Source: Ktedonobacteraceae bacterium (GTDB taxonomy: Bacteria > Chloroflexota > Ktedonobacteria > Ktedonobacterales > Ktedonobacteraceae). From it: 64,000 bases of DNA. The translations under genes and the position numbers were made by a program. The DNA lies in contig DASRBN010000035.1 in NCBI GenBank assembly GCA_035653615.1, forward strand, positions 124,001-188,000, in the 5' to 3' direction. This document shows positions 25,533 through 34,414 of this stretch, piece by piece (positions within the stretch are counted from its first letter, which is position 1; each line of letters opens with the position of its first letter). Under the pieces are notes generated by a model. That model was not told the origin of the DNA. It saw nothing but the letters and a program-made list of their open reading frames with translations, and did no database searches.

Positions 25533-27335
25533 TCAATCCGCGTATGGCTTTATATAGCAGAGATCTTGTCGAGCCGGTATCATAGGCGAATAAGCTGATA
25601 CAGATGCTTCTGGCCCTGTGTTGGAAGATTGGCTATTGGCCGGCACCGTTGTTGGGGACGAGCCGGTTCCAGGGACAGGCATCGCGTCCCAACCAGGCAG
25701 CTGCACCTGGGTATGACTATCGAGGCCCGGTATGAGGATATTTGACTTATTCAAGGTGAGATCATCGAATATAAGCCGGTGTTTGCCACCTGGGTAATAG
25801 GCATTGAGAATGAGGTCGTTTCCAAGAGGAGCCAGTGCAATATCATTGTCACAAATGGGCGAGTCTGCGGATGGAACCTGGTGATCGCACAAGGAGGTTG
25901 CTCCGGGGGCGGCGTCATTCATGACGATGGTTTCTTTTTGCTTTGGAGCGGTCACCAATTGTACGACCTGGAATCTGTCGTTTATTTCCTGCATAAATAT
26001 CAGGGTATGGTTATCTTTATACCCGATGGGTATGGCATCACCTGAGCGCAGCAGTTGCGAATCGGTGCCATCAGCATTCACGGCATAGATTCCCTTTTTA
26101 CCATCGGGGCCTTTGTTGAGATAGATGATTTTGCCGCCATCAGGACTGAGCCAGAAGGTGGAGTCGGGCGAGCGCATCGAAATGCGCTGGGGCAGCTGAT
26201 AGGGGTTCGTCGTATCGATGCGGTAAAGTGCGGGCCACGTACCCTGTTGAATGGGCAGGCCGGAAACATAGTACAGGTAAGGTGTGTGATAGAACGCGAG
26301 GTGAATTGTCCTCGGGGCGGGCAACTGGCGAACGGGGCTGCCTGTGCGGGTATTCACCTCTACCACTCCGTTTTCTCCACCGGCGACGAACACGTGACTA
26401 TCGTCCATCCAGATGGCGTTGCCGGCGTCCCGATCGTTAGCATTGAGTTGATAAAAGGAGGCGGTTTTCGTACCGGGCTGCATCGCCTGATAGAACACGC
26501 GATTGCCACTGACATAATGAAGGAGCAAGCTCTGTCCATCTGGAGTAATGCCGTCGAGTTGGACAGAAGAGGCTGCAAATGGCTGTCCAAGTGGTTGCTT
26601 TTTGCTGGTGGCAGCATCATAGTTATAGATACTTGTCATTCCGATGGCAGAACTGGCCGAAAGCACGGTAAGGCCGATCACGAACGAGCTGAAGCTCTGC
26701 CGATCAGGAGCCAGGGGGGCAGGATGAATAGCCGCACTCTGATCGCTAGCAGTATTTAGATGCGGCCCAAAAATCACAGCGGGCGAACTGGATACAAATA
26801 CGTGACTAAAGATGCCGATAGCTGCAAAAATGAGCGCCGCAATCGTTGCCAGCGAAAAGGCATTACGCAGGATATTGCGCGAGCGAACGGAAGCCTGGTG
26901 TTCTCCTACAAGTTTATGATTACTATTGCCGTTATGGTGAGGTGTAACAGCGCCAGGCGAGACGACCAGTTCTTCGAGATAATACTGCGCGCGTTTTGTA
27001 TTTGGCAGACCGTTGTCTTGCTCGCGATAAATCGCGGCAAAAATTTGCGGGATCATCGAAGGAACTTTTGATTCATTCTCCTGCAATAGGCTATATAAAG
27101 CGGCGCGCTGCCGGGAGCGTACTCGTCGCGCATGGGTAAGTACAGCGGTGCAGGTGGGGCAATCTGGCACATGGAGACGCAACTGGGCCAGTAGATATTC
27201 GTCCTGGATATCCTGCGTGATCGAAATTTTCTCAAATTGTTGTGCAATCGACGGTGAATCCAGGTCATCAATCAGGCGCAGGCAATGAGCGCTGAATGGA
27301 CAGGGTTGAAAGCCATTCCAGTCTTTCTGATTCAA
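25533..27335 (-). CDS. Membrane anti-sigma factor with extracytoplasmic beta-propeller-like domain
   Basis: Start chosen at a TTG (27335) that overlaps the sigma-factor stop (TTGA) with AGGAGG seven bases upstream; this gives 600 residues. The N-terminal ~110 residues are cytoplasmic and contain a zinc-type anti-sigma pattern (LRLHVPDCPTCTAVL), one membrane segment lies near residues 165-185 (ATIAALIFAAIGIFSHVFV), and the rest is outside and shows PD40/TolB-like strands (TFWLSPDGGKIIYLNKG; ITPDGQSLLLHY). Expected role: hold the upstream-encoded sigma factor at the membrane until a signal reaches the propeller. The signal is unknown. Confidence 0.82.
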   Translation of the reverse strand: MNQKDWNGFQPCPFSAHCLRLIDDLDSPSIAQQFEKISITQDIQDEYLLAQLRLHVPDCPTCTAVLTHARRVRSRQRAALYSLLQENESKVPSMIPQIFAAIYREQDNGLPNTKRAQYYLEELVVSPGAVTPHHNGNSNHKLVGEHQASVRSRNILRNAFSLATIAALIFAAIGIFSHVFVSSSPAVIFGPHLNTASDQSAAIHPAPLAPDRQSFSSFVIGLTVLSASSAIGMTSIYNYDAATSKKQPLGQPFAASSVQLDGITPDGQSLLLHYVSGNRVFYQAMQPGTKTASFYQLNANDRDAGNAIWMDDSHVFVAGGENGVVEVNTRTGSPVRQLPAPRTIHLAFYHTPYLYYVSGLPIQQGTWPALYRIDTTNPYQLPQRISMRSPDSTFWLSPDGGKIIYLNKGPDGKKGIYAVNADGTDSQLLRSGDAIPIGYKDNHTLIFMQEINDRFQVVQLVTAPKQKETIVMNDAAPGATSLCDHQVPSADSPICDNDIALAPLGNDLILNAYYPGGKHRLIFDDLTLNKSNILIPGLDSHTQVQLPGWDAMPVPGTGSSPTTVPANSQSSNTGPEASVSAYSPMIPARQDLCYIKPYAD

Positions 27336-27922
27336 AAACGTCCCTCCTGATCGAGCCGCGTGTAGATTTGTTGGAACGCATGCCGCGCACGGGATAAGCG
27401 ACTGCGTACGGCGGATAACGAGTCTTGTAACGTCTCTGCTATCTCGCGATACGAGAATCCCTCGGCATCCAACAACAGGCACAAGGCCGAAGCTGTTGGG
27501 AGCTGCGTCAACACCCGCTGGACCAGGTCACGTACAACTACCTGCTCTTCAAAACGCTCTTCGCTCACCAGGTATTCCTCGCTGGGTTCATCGAAGGTCT
27601 CGTCGTTCGAACCTTGTGGAGGCAAGAGCGGGACCATGGTGACATGCTTTCTACGCCGCCATTCGCTGCGCACCTGGTTGAGCGCAATGCGATAGAGCCA
27701 GGGGGCAAAGCGAAGCTCCTCTCCATTCATGCGCGGCAGGGCACGATAGGCAGCAAGAAAGGTATCCTGGCAAAGGTCTTGCGTTAATTGCACATCCTGC
27801 GTCAGACTGTAAAGCATGCGTCGAATACGTGGCTCATAATAGGTCACGAGCGTTTCGAACGCCTCCACGGAACCTTGACAGGCTGCGAGAGTGAGCTGCT
27901 GCTCATCTTCCAGTACGTTCAT
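27332..27922 (-). CDS. ECF-type RNA polymerase sigma factor
   Basis: A 196-residue group IV sigma factor. Region 2 spans about residues 20-90 (FETLVTYYEPRIRRMLYSLT; DLCQDTFLAAYRALP; FAPWLYRIALNQVRSEWRRR) and region 4 about 130-180 (LPTASALCLLLDAEGFSYRE, IAETLQDSLSAVRSRLSRAR). The linker of about 35 residues is unusually acidic. Its stop overlaps the start of the anti-sigma gene, so the pair is translationally coupled and probably cotranscribed. The target promoter is not evident; ECF factors usually activate their own operon. Confidence 0.93.
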   Translation of the reverse strand: MNVLEDEQQLTLAACQGSVEAFETLVTYYEPRIRRMLYSLTQDVQLTQDLCQDTFLAAYRALPRMNGEELRFAPWLYRIALNQVRSEWRRRKHVTMVPLLPPQGSNDETFDEPSEEYLVSEERFEEQVVVRDLVQRVLTQLPTASALCLLLDAEGFSYREIAETLQDSLSAVRSRLSRARHAFQQIYTRLDQEGRF

Positions 27923-27974
27923 ACGGTCCCAGATATTCTATAGGGTGCTGAACTCAGACCCTTTAAGGAGGATA

Positions 27975-28226
27975 ATGCAGACATCAAGCGTTTTGTCTCA
28001 TTTCAATGAGCAGATCAACAACGGCCAGGAAAGGCCATATTGTTTTACGTTATTTTGCAGGAAAGTATCACAGCGTGTCTGTGAAGTAGTTCACATTTTT
28101 GCAATGGGAACCTCAGGTATTCTGGTTGTGATCACAATGGTTCCCTTCCATTATAGTAATCGTTTAAAAGGCAAAAATGTGACATGCTTAATCCTGGCTC
28201 AAGCGGAGTACTCTACTGACGGATAA
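27975..28226 (+). CDS. Possible small membrane protein, weakly supported
   Basis: An ATG at 27975 has a perfect AAGGAGG three bases upstream and opens an 83-codon frame with one hydrophobic segment (FAMGTSGILVVITMVPFHY). It would overlap the end of the FtsX gene by 39 bp and lies in the upstream region of the sigma gene, both on the other strand. No homology is recognised. The strong ribosome-binding site is the only real support. Confidence 0.25.
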   Translation: MQTSSVLSHFNEQINNGQERPYCFTLFCRKVSQRVCEVVHIFAMGTSGILVVITMVPFHYSNRLKGKNVTCLILAQAEYSTDG

Positions 28227-31172
28227 TCCCGCTGTTATACGCACCATCATACTCATGCCAACCAGGCAGAGACTCAAGAGAATGCCGAGTACTATGATCA
28301 GCAACCAGGCCGGAATCACCACTTGCACAGGGGGTACATTCTGCAAGATATAAAACTGCCCCCCACTGATCTGGTTTGCATTCCCATTCTGTAGAGCGAC
28401 ACCGGTAAACACCAGTCCTGGAAGCGCAATTAACGAGAAGAGTGCCCCAAAGCTGATGCCCAGGATAATAGCCGCTGCATACACCATGCCTTGCTCCCAT
28501 AGCAGTACACGCGCCACCTGTTGTGACGTGCTGCCGAGGGCCTTCATTACTGCGAAGTTGACCACGTGACTACGTGTGTACAAGTAGGAGAGGACCAGAT
28601 TTCCTACGACGGCCAGGAGCATTGTCGTGACCACTCCAATGATGATGAGACCGGAGAGTGCCAGGTATAACGGGTCATGGCGCAACGCCTCTATGGTCGC
28701 AAGGCGGTCGTTCACTCCGCTTAACTGCAAGTTCCCTCTACTGAGAGCCGCTCGTACTGCTGCCAGCGAGGCCGCGTCATTGCGCGTTCGCAGCCAGACT
28801 GTGGTTGGTGTCACGCCGGCATTATTAACGATACTTAAGTAGGCCGCATAACTCTGATAATCGACCAGGACGCCACCGAAAGAAGAGGTATCGCTCGTCC
28901 CACTCACCTCTGCGCTATCACTGATCGTTGGGATATATCCCACTTCGGCAACTACCACAGCATTCACTGGATCATTCACATTATTGATGGTGAAGTGCGA
29001 ACCAATCGACAGGTGCAGCAGATTGGCCGCTGCTGCATCGACAATGGCTGCAACGGCTTTTCCCTGGCCGGCCATTGCGCGTTCAGCAATCAGTTGGGAC
29101 ATGAGCGATTGCACAGGCTGGGATGCATCTTGAGCGGTCCAGATACTTGTCTGCCCGTAGGTTGTGGCATCGACCGCGAGCAGATCCACAGAAGTGTTCA
29201 GCGAACCGTCGGATACCGGCAGCAGGTTGCTATAGCCTATAGTAGCGGATGTGACACCTGGAATGTTCCGGTATTCCTGCTCCTGCTGCTTCCAGGTATC
29301 TGCGCCGGCTAGAGCATTCAAAGGAAGCGTACCACTGAAGTCTGCCCCAACCTGAAAGGCCGCTACGTCGAGGACACGTTGCTGCTGAGAGGCCATAAAC
29401 GCGAGGGTAAAGATGGCGAAAGCGAGTGCGAGCGCGAGCAACAATACTGCGCGCATTGCCTGCCGCGGTGCCCGTGCCATCTGAGCTAATGCCAGCACCG
29501 GTGTTGCGCTGCGTCCGCGCACGGCCAGTTGCGCCGCAAAACGGAGGAGCTGCGGGAGAAAACGCAGTAGCAACAGGTTGCATCCAAGCAGTAAAAAGAG
29601 CGCACCTACAACTGTAACCGGTGGCAGGATCAGTACACGCACACGCTCGTCAAGTATGCCAGGAGCGGTGATATATACGGAGAAACCATAACCTACGAGG
29701 GCAACAACCGCGGCCAGCAGGTCTAACCGCAGGCGCTGCCAGAGTGGTCGATAGGTCGAACGTGCGACTTCACGGCGTATGGCTAGCACATCCGCACGCA
29801 TAGCCAGCGCGATAGAGATGATCATCGCGAACACACCCATCCCTACGGTTAAGAGTGCCAGCCAGCGCAAGCTCCATGCTATCGATAACAAATTCTTTGT
29901 CGTAAGCACATTGATCGCGCCCTGGTCGGCAGGCGAGAGCAGCGTATGAGCCAGTAAAAGTGCGGCGAAGACAGCTAGAACCGGTCCCAGGACAAGCGTG
30001 AGTAATCCCACACCGATGCTCTGCGTGACCAGCGCGACGAACACCTGGCGACGACTTGCGCCTCGACTCCGCAGCAGCGCCATCGCTTCGGATTGACGAT
30101 TCACCAGCACATCTGTCATCAGGCTGACAAAGAGCAAGACCAGCAACACAATCAGGCAGGCCATGCTCGTCAACGGAATATTCACCACAGCGACACGGCT
30201 GCTATAGAGAGCCAGCGTATCGAGAGGGCCACTGGCAGCCGTCTTTTCAACGTAGGGAGGATAGATGGGATTGTCGGAGAGATTGCCCAATACTTGATTG
30301 AGTTGGATAATCAGGGTATTGAGATCGCTGACATCGAAGCGCGAAGTATTCAGCGGATAATACCAGAAGAACTGCAGGTTGGTGGTAAGGACCGAGTTCA
30401 CGAATTGATTCGGTGGCGCGGCATGCTGGATCTCCTGCTCCAGCACTGAGAGGTAGGCCGTATTGGACGTGAGTACCGGGTAGCGTGTCGGGGGTTCTTC
30501 AACCGCGCTCGATGGCTGAGCAAGCGGTCCGGGCTGAAAACTTTCACCATGCCAGAATGAATCGTTATCCGTTGCAGGAGTAAAGAGGCCCACGATGCGC
30601 AGTGGTAGATTGATCGTGACCGTTTTCTGAAAAGGAGCTTCCTGGAAAGACTGAGTAAAGCTGAATTGGACAAAGAGCATGGAGCCTGGGGCTCCATGCA
30701 GCAGAGCAGCCGTCTGGGGGGTGATAGCAATTTCGACCGGGTTGCTGAACACCTGTGGCAGTCGCCCCTGGAGGAGTTTTACATGCTCCGCCGCAAGTGG
30801 TATGTCAGTTCCGATCAGGGCAACCTGATCGCGCTCTACTTGAAAGGTCGTTTTCCCCTCTGGCCCGGGAGTTGGCTTTGACAAGGCGAGAGAGTGCTGC
30901 ACGGAAAATTGTACGGGACCCGCCAGGTAGCCATTTAGATGTTGCCGCATCTCTTGATCCAGCTGCTGTGTGATACTCTGAATGGAGGTCTGTGATACAT
31001 CTTCGCCAATGCCCTGCACTTTCACATATGGCCCAATAGATGATGTTTTGAGGGTATCGCGCAATCCGACGCTCATCGTGATCTGCGAGTAGGGAGGCAC
31101 TGCACATACCAGGATTACGGCAACCAGCACACCTATACCCACAACGAGTAGCAAACGCCAGGTCTGCCGCAA
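28188..31172 (-). CDS. Large FtsX-type ABC permease, no partner ATPase nearby
   Basis: A 994-residue membrane protein of the MacB/FtsX class: an N-terminal membrane helix (LLLVVGIGVLVAVILVC), a ~300-residue extracytoplasmic domain, a cluster of helices in the middle (IPLTSMACLIVLLVLLFVSL and several more), a second large extracytoplasmic domain, and three C-terminal helices. This duplicated FtsX layout is used for lipid or peptide export and mechanotransmission. No ATP-binding gene is adjacent. The start is uncertain: only TTG (31172) is available, while sense codons reading LGWWQL continue the helix upstream without any ATG or GTG. Either a rare start is used or the 5' end is damaged. Confidence 0.85.
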   Translation of the reverse strand: MRQTWRLLLVVGIGVLVAVILVCAVPPYSQITMSVGLRDTLKTSSIGPYVKVQGIGEDVSQTSIQSITQQLDQEMRQHLNGYLAGPVQFSVQHSLALSKPTPGPEGKTTFQVERDQVALIGTDIPLAAEHVKLLQGRLPQVFSNPVEIAITPQTAALLHGAPGSMLFVQFSFTQSFQEAPFQKTVTINLPLRIVGLFTPATDNDSFWHGESFQPGPLAQPSSAVEEPPTRYPVLTSNTAYLSVLEQEIQHAAPPNQFVNSVLTTNLQFFWYYPLNTSRFDVSDLNTLIIQLNQVLGNLSDNPIYPPYVEKTAASGPLDTLALYSSRVAVVNIPLTSMACLIVLLVLLFVSLMTDVLVNRQSEAMALLRSRGASRRQVFVALVTQSIGVGLLTLVLGPVLAVFAALLLAHTLLSPADQGAINVLTTKNLLSIAWSLRWLALLTVGMGVFAMIISIALAMRADVLAIRREVARSTYRPLWQRLRLDLLAAVVALVGYGFSVYITAPGILDERVRVLILPPVTVVGALFLLLGCNLLLLRFLPQLLRFAAQLAVRGRSATPVLALAQMARAPRQAMRAVLLLALALAFAIFTLAFMASQQQRVLDVAAFQVGADFSGTLPLNALAGADTWKQQEQEYRNIPGVTSATIGYSNLLPVSDGSLNTSVDLLAVDATTYGQTSIWTAQDASQPVQSLMSQLIAERAMAGQGKAVAAIVDAAAANLLHLSIGSHFTINNVNDPVNAVVVAEVGYIPTISDSAEVSGTSDTSSFGGVLVDYQSYAAYLSIVNNAGVTPTTVWLRTRNDAASLAAVRAALSRGNLQLSGVNDRLATIEALRHDPLYLALSGLIIIGVVTTMLLAVVGNLVLSYLYTRSHVVNFAVMKALGSTSQQVARVLLWEQGMVYAAAIILGISFGALFSLIALPGLVFTGVALQNGNANQISGGQFYILQNVPPVQVVIPAWLLIIVLGILLSLCLVGMSMMVRITAGLSVSRVLRLSQD

Positions 31173-31411
31173 TTGCCACCAACCTAGAGTTATTGTTGAC
31201 AGAGTAACTGTCCAGCAATTGGGACGCGGGAGCCTTCTTGTTGTGCCTAATTATTTAATTCTCCATTTGAGAGAGCCTTCTTAATAACAACTCCAAACGC
31301 ACAACCTATCTGGCTACCTGGGTGACTTGTTGCTATGCGTGTCCATCAATCAGCTCTGCGCTAACTCACTCTCAATCTTGCATAATTGAAGAATAATCCA
31401 ACTGACATCTC

Positions 31412-31441
31412 TTGACAAGGTTTACACGAACACATTATAAT
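31412..31441 (+). promoter_or_regulatory. Promoter candidate upstream of the PD40 fragment
   Basis: -35 TTGACA (31412-31417), 18-bp spacer, -10 TATAAT (31436-31441). It lies in the 397-bp gap 31173-31569, otherwise AT-rich and without a clear gene. A minimal 11-codon frame (31535-31570, MSNLWLASYIL) with AGGAG upstream ends on the start codon of the next gene. Confidence 0.65.
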
Positions 31442-31569
31442 ATGTTTGTTTGAAAACAACAAGTAGACTTCGCACTATTAATGCATAACATGTAGAAAAT
31501 TTTATTGGCTTTTCCTATCCTCCAGGAGAGCATTATGAGCAATTTATGGCTTGCTAGTTATATTTTATA

Positions 31570-32112
31570 ATGAACGCCAATGGCTCTCAGAAACGGCCTC
31601 TACTTACAAGCATAGAGGCGGAATGGCCAGCCTGGTCGCCCGATGGTAGAAAGATCGCTTTTGTCTCGATGGATAACGATCCATCGCTCTCAGGCATCTA
31701 CCTCATAAATGCCGATGGCTCCGGCCTTGAGCGACTCACCCGAACTGCGGGGCAGTATGGACCTGTGGTCTGGTCGCCGGATAGCAAGCAGATTCTCTAT
31801 GGATACGCCACATTTGTATCTGCTGGCGCAGGTCAGAGTGTCAGCCAATCGGCCGTCTATGTGATGAATGCTGATGGCTCTCACCTGGTACAGTTGACGA
31901 AAAATGCAACGGCAGTCGATTCCTCCGAACCGTCAAGCTGGTCGCCCGATGGGACAAAGATCCTCTTTACGCGCTCTGAACGCTCTGGAGAGCATCTACG
32001 AGACATTGAAAGAACCATATGGATCATGAATGCCGATGGTTCGGGACAGACCCAGATAAATTTACCTGCTCAGATTGAGGGGGATGCCGTATTTCAGCCT
32101 TCTTCGCCATAA
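31570..32112 (+). CDS. PD40/TolB-like beta-propeller protein, probable fragment
   Basis: The 180-residue product contains three to four PD40 (WD40-like) blades: WPAWSPDGRKIAFVSMDND, VVWSPDSKQILYG, SSWSPDGTKILFTRS, alternating with IYLINADGSGLERLT and WIMNADGSGQTQ. No signal peptide or partner domain is present. Sense codons LYFI directly before the ATG continue a blade strand, and the only ribosome-binding site belongs to the overlapping 11-codon frame. It therefore looks like the end of a longer, secreted propeller whose front part is lost. It may relate to the propeller of the anti-sigma protein 4 kb away. Translation as it stands would need coupling. Confidence 0.55.
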   Translation: MNANGSQKRPLLTSIEAEWPAWSPDGRKIAFVSMDNDPSLSGIYLINADGSGLERLTRTAGQYGPVVWSPDSKQILYGYATFVSAGAGQSVSQSAVYVMNADGSHLVQLTKNATAVDSSEPSSWSPDGTKILFTRSERSGEHLRDIERTIWIMNADGSGQTQINLPAQIEGDAVFQPSSP

Positions 32113-32197
32113 AAACGCGTTCATAGACCTTAACAAAATACTGTGGGAATCAACTCGAGGCCGATCTTTTTTGACAAACTCGTTCGGGGATGGACGC

Positions 32198-32285
32198 GGG
32201 GCCGATCATGAATTTTCACCATCAAAACCGGTCATCCGAGTGATTCAGCCCCTACAGCACAGCCGTGAGGAGTGATTCATCGGCC
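32198..32285. repeat. Repeat B/C variant
   Basis: GGGGCCGATCATGAATTTTC, then ACCATCAAAACCGGTCATCC, then GATTCAGCCCCTACAGCACA and TGATTCATCGGCC. It shares ends with family B and its middle with the sequences at 22097-22128 and 25396-25412, so B elements occur in a longer form. Confidence 0.6.
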
Positions 32286-32307
32286 TTTTGCCGGAGTATT
32301 TACTAAA

Positions 32308-32730
32308 CTACAGTAATGGCCGGAAACGGGGCAGGCTCATCGTCTCACTGACCGGATCGAACACGACCGTCACCGGGAGATCAACGCGCAGGTCTGCCAG
32401 GTCGATATCCACGATGTTGGAGAGCATGCGCGGTCCTTCCTCCAGTTGGATAATGGCGAGGTTGTAGGGAGTATCGTTGACGAATTCGGGGGATTTGTTC
32501 TGGCGAATGATGGTGTAGGAGTAGACCACGCCACGTCCGCTGGCCTCTTTCCATTTCAGCGTGGTGGAGCCGCAATGCATGCAATACAGGCGTGGATAGA
32601 ACTGGTAGCTCTGGCATTGCAGGCAATATTGAAGCAGTAACTTGCCTTGCCTGCATCCCTCCCAGAATGGACGATTTTCATCTGTGACAACAGGTAATGG
32701 TTTGGGCCTGGGAGAGATGTTTTCTGGCAT
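32308..32730 (-). CDS. Zn-ribbon/OB-fold protein of the DUF35 family
   Basis: A 140-residue protein with four rubredoxin-like cysteines (CLQC at 36-39, CMHC at 50-53) followed by an OB-fold (GRGVVYSYTIIRQNKSPEF; LPVTVVFDPVSETMSLPRF). DUF35 proteins are obligate partners of SCP-x type thiolases or hydratases acting on acyl-CoA; they shuttle or position the acyl-CoA. Here the thiolase lies 0.5 kb away in the divergent operon, consistent with that pairing. Start ATG at 32730. The shared region 32731-32850 would hold both promoters. Confidence 0.9.
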   Translation of the reverse strand: MPENISPRPKPLPVVTDENRPFWEGCRQGKLLLQYCLQCQSYQFYPRLYCMHCGSTTLKWKEASGRGVVYSYTIIRQNKSPEFVNDTPYNLAIIQLEEGPRMLSNIVDIDLADLRVDLPVTVVFDPVSETMSLPRFRPLL

Positions 32731-32850
32731 AGGTGCTCCTCACATTCTTCAGAGAGATCAGGTATAATGAGCGATGATAAGAGTATATTCCAATTACATT
32801 CCACGTTACAACTCTTGCCCGGATTCGAGAGGAACAAGGAGAAATATCTC

Positions 32851-33252
32851 ATGGATCGAAATGAGAACAGCCAGTTCTGGGAAACAGATGCTGCCATATA
32901 TGAAATTCGGCGTTGTACCCTTAGTGGTCCTCTCATCAAAAATCTACCGGCAATGCGCAACGTGGACGGAGTAGAGGGATGGGTTGACCTCCACCTGCGC
33001 CCTGTTCATGCTGGAAAAATCGATATAGCGAAAGAGGCCATCATATTGACACGAGCAGGCAGTGGCTATGCTGTGTGTATTGAGGGAAGCCATTTTGTGC
33101 GTCCTACACATGAAGCTCTCGAATCAGGAATATGGCAAGTCGGCGATTGGTTGATTACCGTTTCGGGCATTGCCATTGAACAGGTGCAAGCAGGAGACCT
33201 CCTGACGCAGGATCGGAATGCAAAACAGCGGGCAGAAAGGAGTTTCCATTGA
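32851..33252 (+). CDS. Hypothetical protein in thiolase operon
   Basis: The ATG at 32851 follows AAGGAG and is preferred to an ATG at 32767. The 133-residue product has no membrane segment and no motif I can name. Its middle (GWVDLHLRPVHAGKIDIAKE and AGSGYAVCIEGSHFVRPTHE) is mixed alpha/beta. The stop overlaps the thiolase start (TGATG), so the two are translationally coupled and likely act together. A role as an acyl-carrier-like or acyl-CoA-binding partner is possible but unsupported by sequence. Confidence 0.7.
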   Translation: MDRNENSQFWETDAAIYEIRRCTLSGPLIKNLPAMRNVDGVEGWVDLHLRPVHAGKIDIAKEAIILTRAGSGYAVCIEGSHFVRPTHEALESGIWQVGDWLITVSGIAIEQVQAGDLLTQDRNAKQRAERSFH

Positions 33253-34403
33253 TGCCTTCATACAACGGGCGCATTGCCATTGTTGGGGTTGCCGAGTCGG
33301 ACTACGGGCGCGTACCTTATTTGACCGAGATGGAGATGCACGCGCAGGCCACGTGGCGGGCGCTGGAAGAGAGCGGGCTGCGCAAGGATGATATCGATGG
33401 CGTCTTCTGCAGCTCGCACTCGCTGGGCATGCCGACTGTGATGCTGTGCGAATACCTGCAGATATTTCCGCGCTACAGCGATACTACCACCATTGGAGGC
33501 TCTTCCTTCGAGGCGCATCTTAATCACGCGGTGGCAGCGATACGGACGGGCAAGTGCGAGGTAGCGCTGATTACCTATGCCAGCAACCAGCTATCCAGCC
33601 GCGGTCGCATGATTGGCACAGGTGGGCGTCCGGCGACTATTCCCGAAGCGACCTACGAAGCACCTTATGGCAATACGCTGGTGGGAGCATATGCGATGGC
33701 GGCACGCAGGCACATGCACCAGTATGGCACGACCTCAGAGCAACTGGCCGAAATCGCGGTCGTGACGCGCAGGCATGCCGCGCTTAATCCTTTGGCCATG
33801 TACCGCGAGCCGATTACGGTGCAGGACGTGCTGAATTCGCGTATGATTGCCGATCCGCTGCACCTGCTCGATTGCTGCGTGGTCAGCGATGGAGGTGGGG
33901 CGGTACTGGTGACGACGGAGGAACGCGCTCGCGACCTGAAGCAGGTGCCGGTCTTTGTGCTGGGCAGCAGCGAGAGCCATACGCACGCACACATTTCGCA
34001 GATGCCCGATTTGACCGTAACCGCCGCCGCGATGACAGCGCCACGCGCTTTTGGTGAGGCAGGGGTTACACCCGGCGATATAGATATGGCGATGATTTAT
34101 GATTCGTTCACCATTACCGTCCTGCTGCTGCTTGAGGACCTGGGCTTCTGCAAGAAAGGCGAAGGGGGTGCATTTGTGCAGGATGGTCGCATTGCTCTGG
34201 GCGGGCAACTGCCGATCAATACGGATGGTGGCGGTCTCTCCTCTAATCATCCAGGGATGCGAGGCATTTTTCTGATTATCGAGGCGACGCGCCAGTTACG
34301 CGGGCAGTGTGGGCCGCGGCAGGTGGAGGGGGCAAAGCTGGCGGTAGCGCATGGGAGTGGGGGGTTACTGTCATCGCAGGCAACAACGATTTTGGGAAGA
34401 TAG
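33252..34403 (+). CDS. SCP-x type thiolase-like protein (lipid-transfer thiolase family)
   Basis: A 383-residue thiolase-fold protein of the nonspecific lipid-transfer/SCP-x group. GVAESDYGRVP begins it; the nucleophile region reads TTIGGSSFEAHLNHAV, with serines where classical thiolases carry the catalytic cysteine, as is usual in this subgroup; HGSGGLLSSQATTIL closes it. Members cleave or condense acyl-CoA in sterol side-chain or branched-chain degradation and work with a DUF35 protein, here encoded divergently at 32308-32730. ATG at 33252 overlaps the stop of the preceding gene; the upstream TTG (33249) is less likely. Confidence 0.88.
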   Translation: MPSYNGRIAIVGVAESDYGRVPYLTEMEMHAQATWRALEESGLRKDDIDGVFCSSHSLGMPTVMLCEYLQIFPRYSDTTTIGGSSFEAHLNHAVAAIRTGKCEVALITYASNQLSSRGRMIGTGGRPATIPEATYEAPYGNTLVGAYAMAARRHMHQYGTTSEQLAEIAVVTRRHAALNPLAMYREPITVQDVLNSRMIADPLHLLDCCVVSDGGGAVLVTTEERARDLKQVPVFVLGSSESHTHAHISQMPDLTVTAAAMTAPRAFGEAGVTPGDIDMAMIYDSFTITVLLLLEDLGFCKKGEGGAFVQDGRIALGGQLPINTDGGGLSSNHPGMRGIFLIIEATRQLRGQCGPRQVEGAKLAVAHGSGGLLSSQATTILGR

Positions 34404-34414
34404 ACAACACAAAT

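Noticed and set aside
31535-31570. 11-codon leader peptide with AGGAG upstream of the PD40 fragment.
   Set aside because: Too short to tell a true leader peptide from a remnant of a frameshifted propeller gene; not listed as a separate gene.
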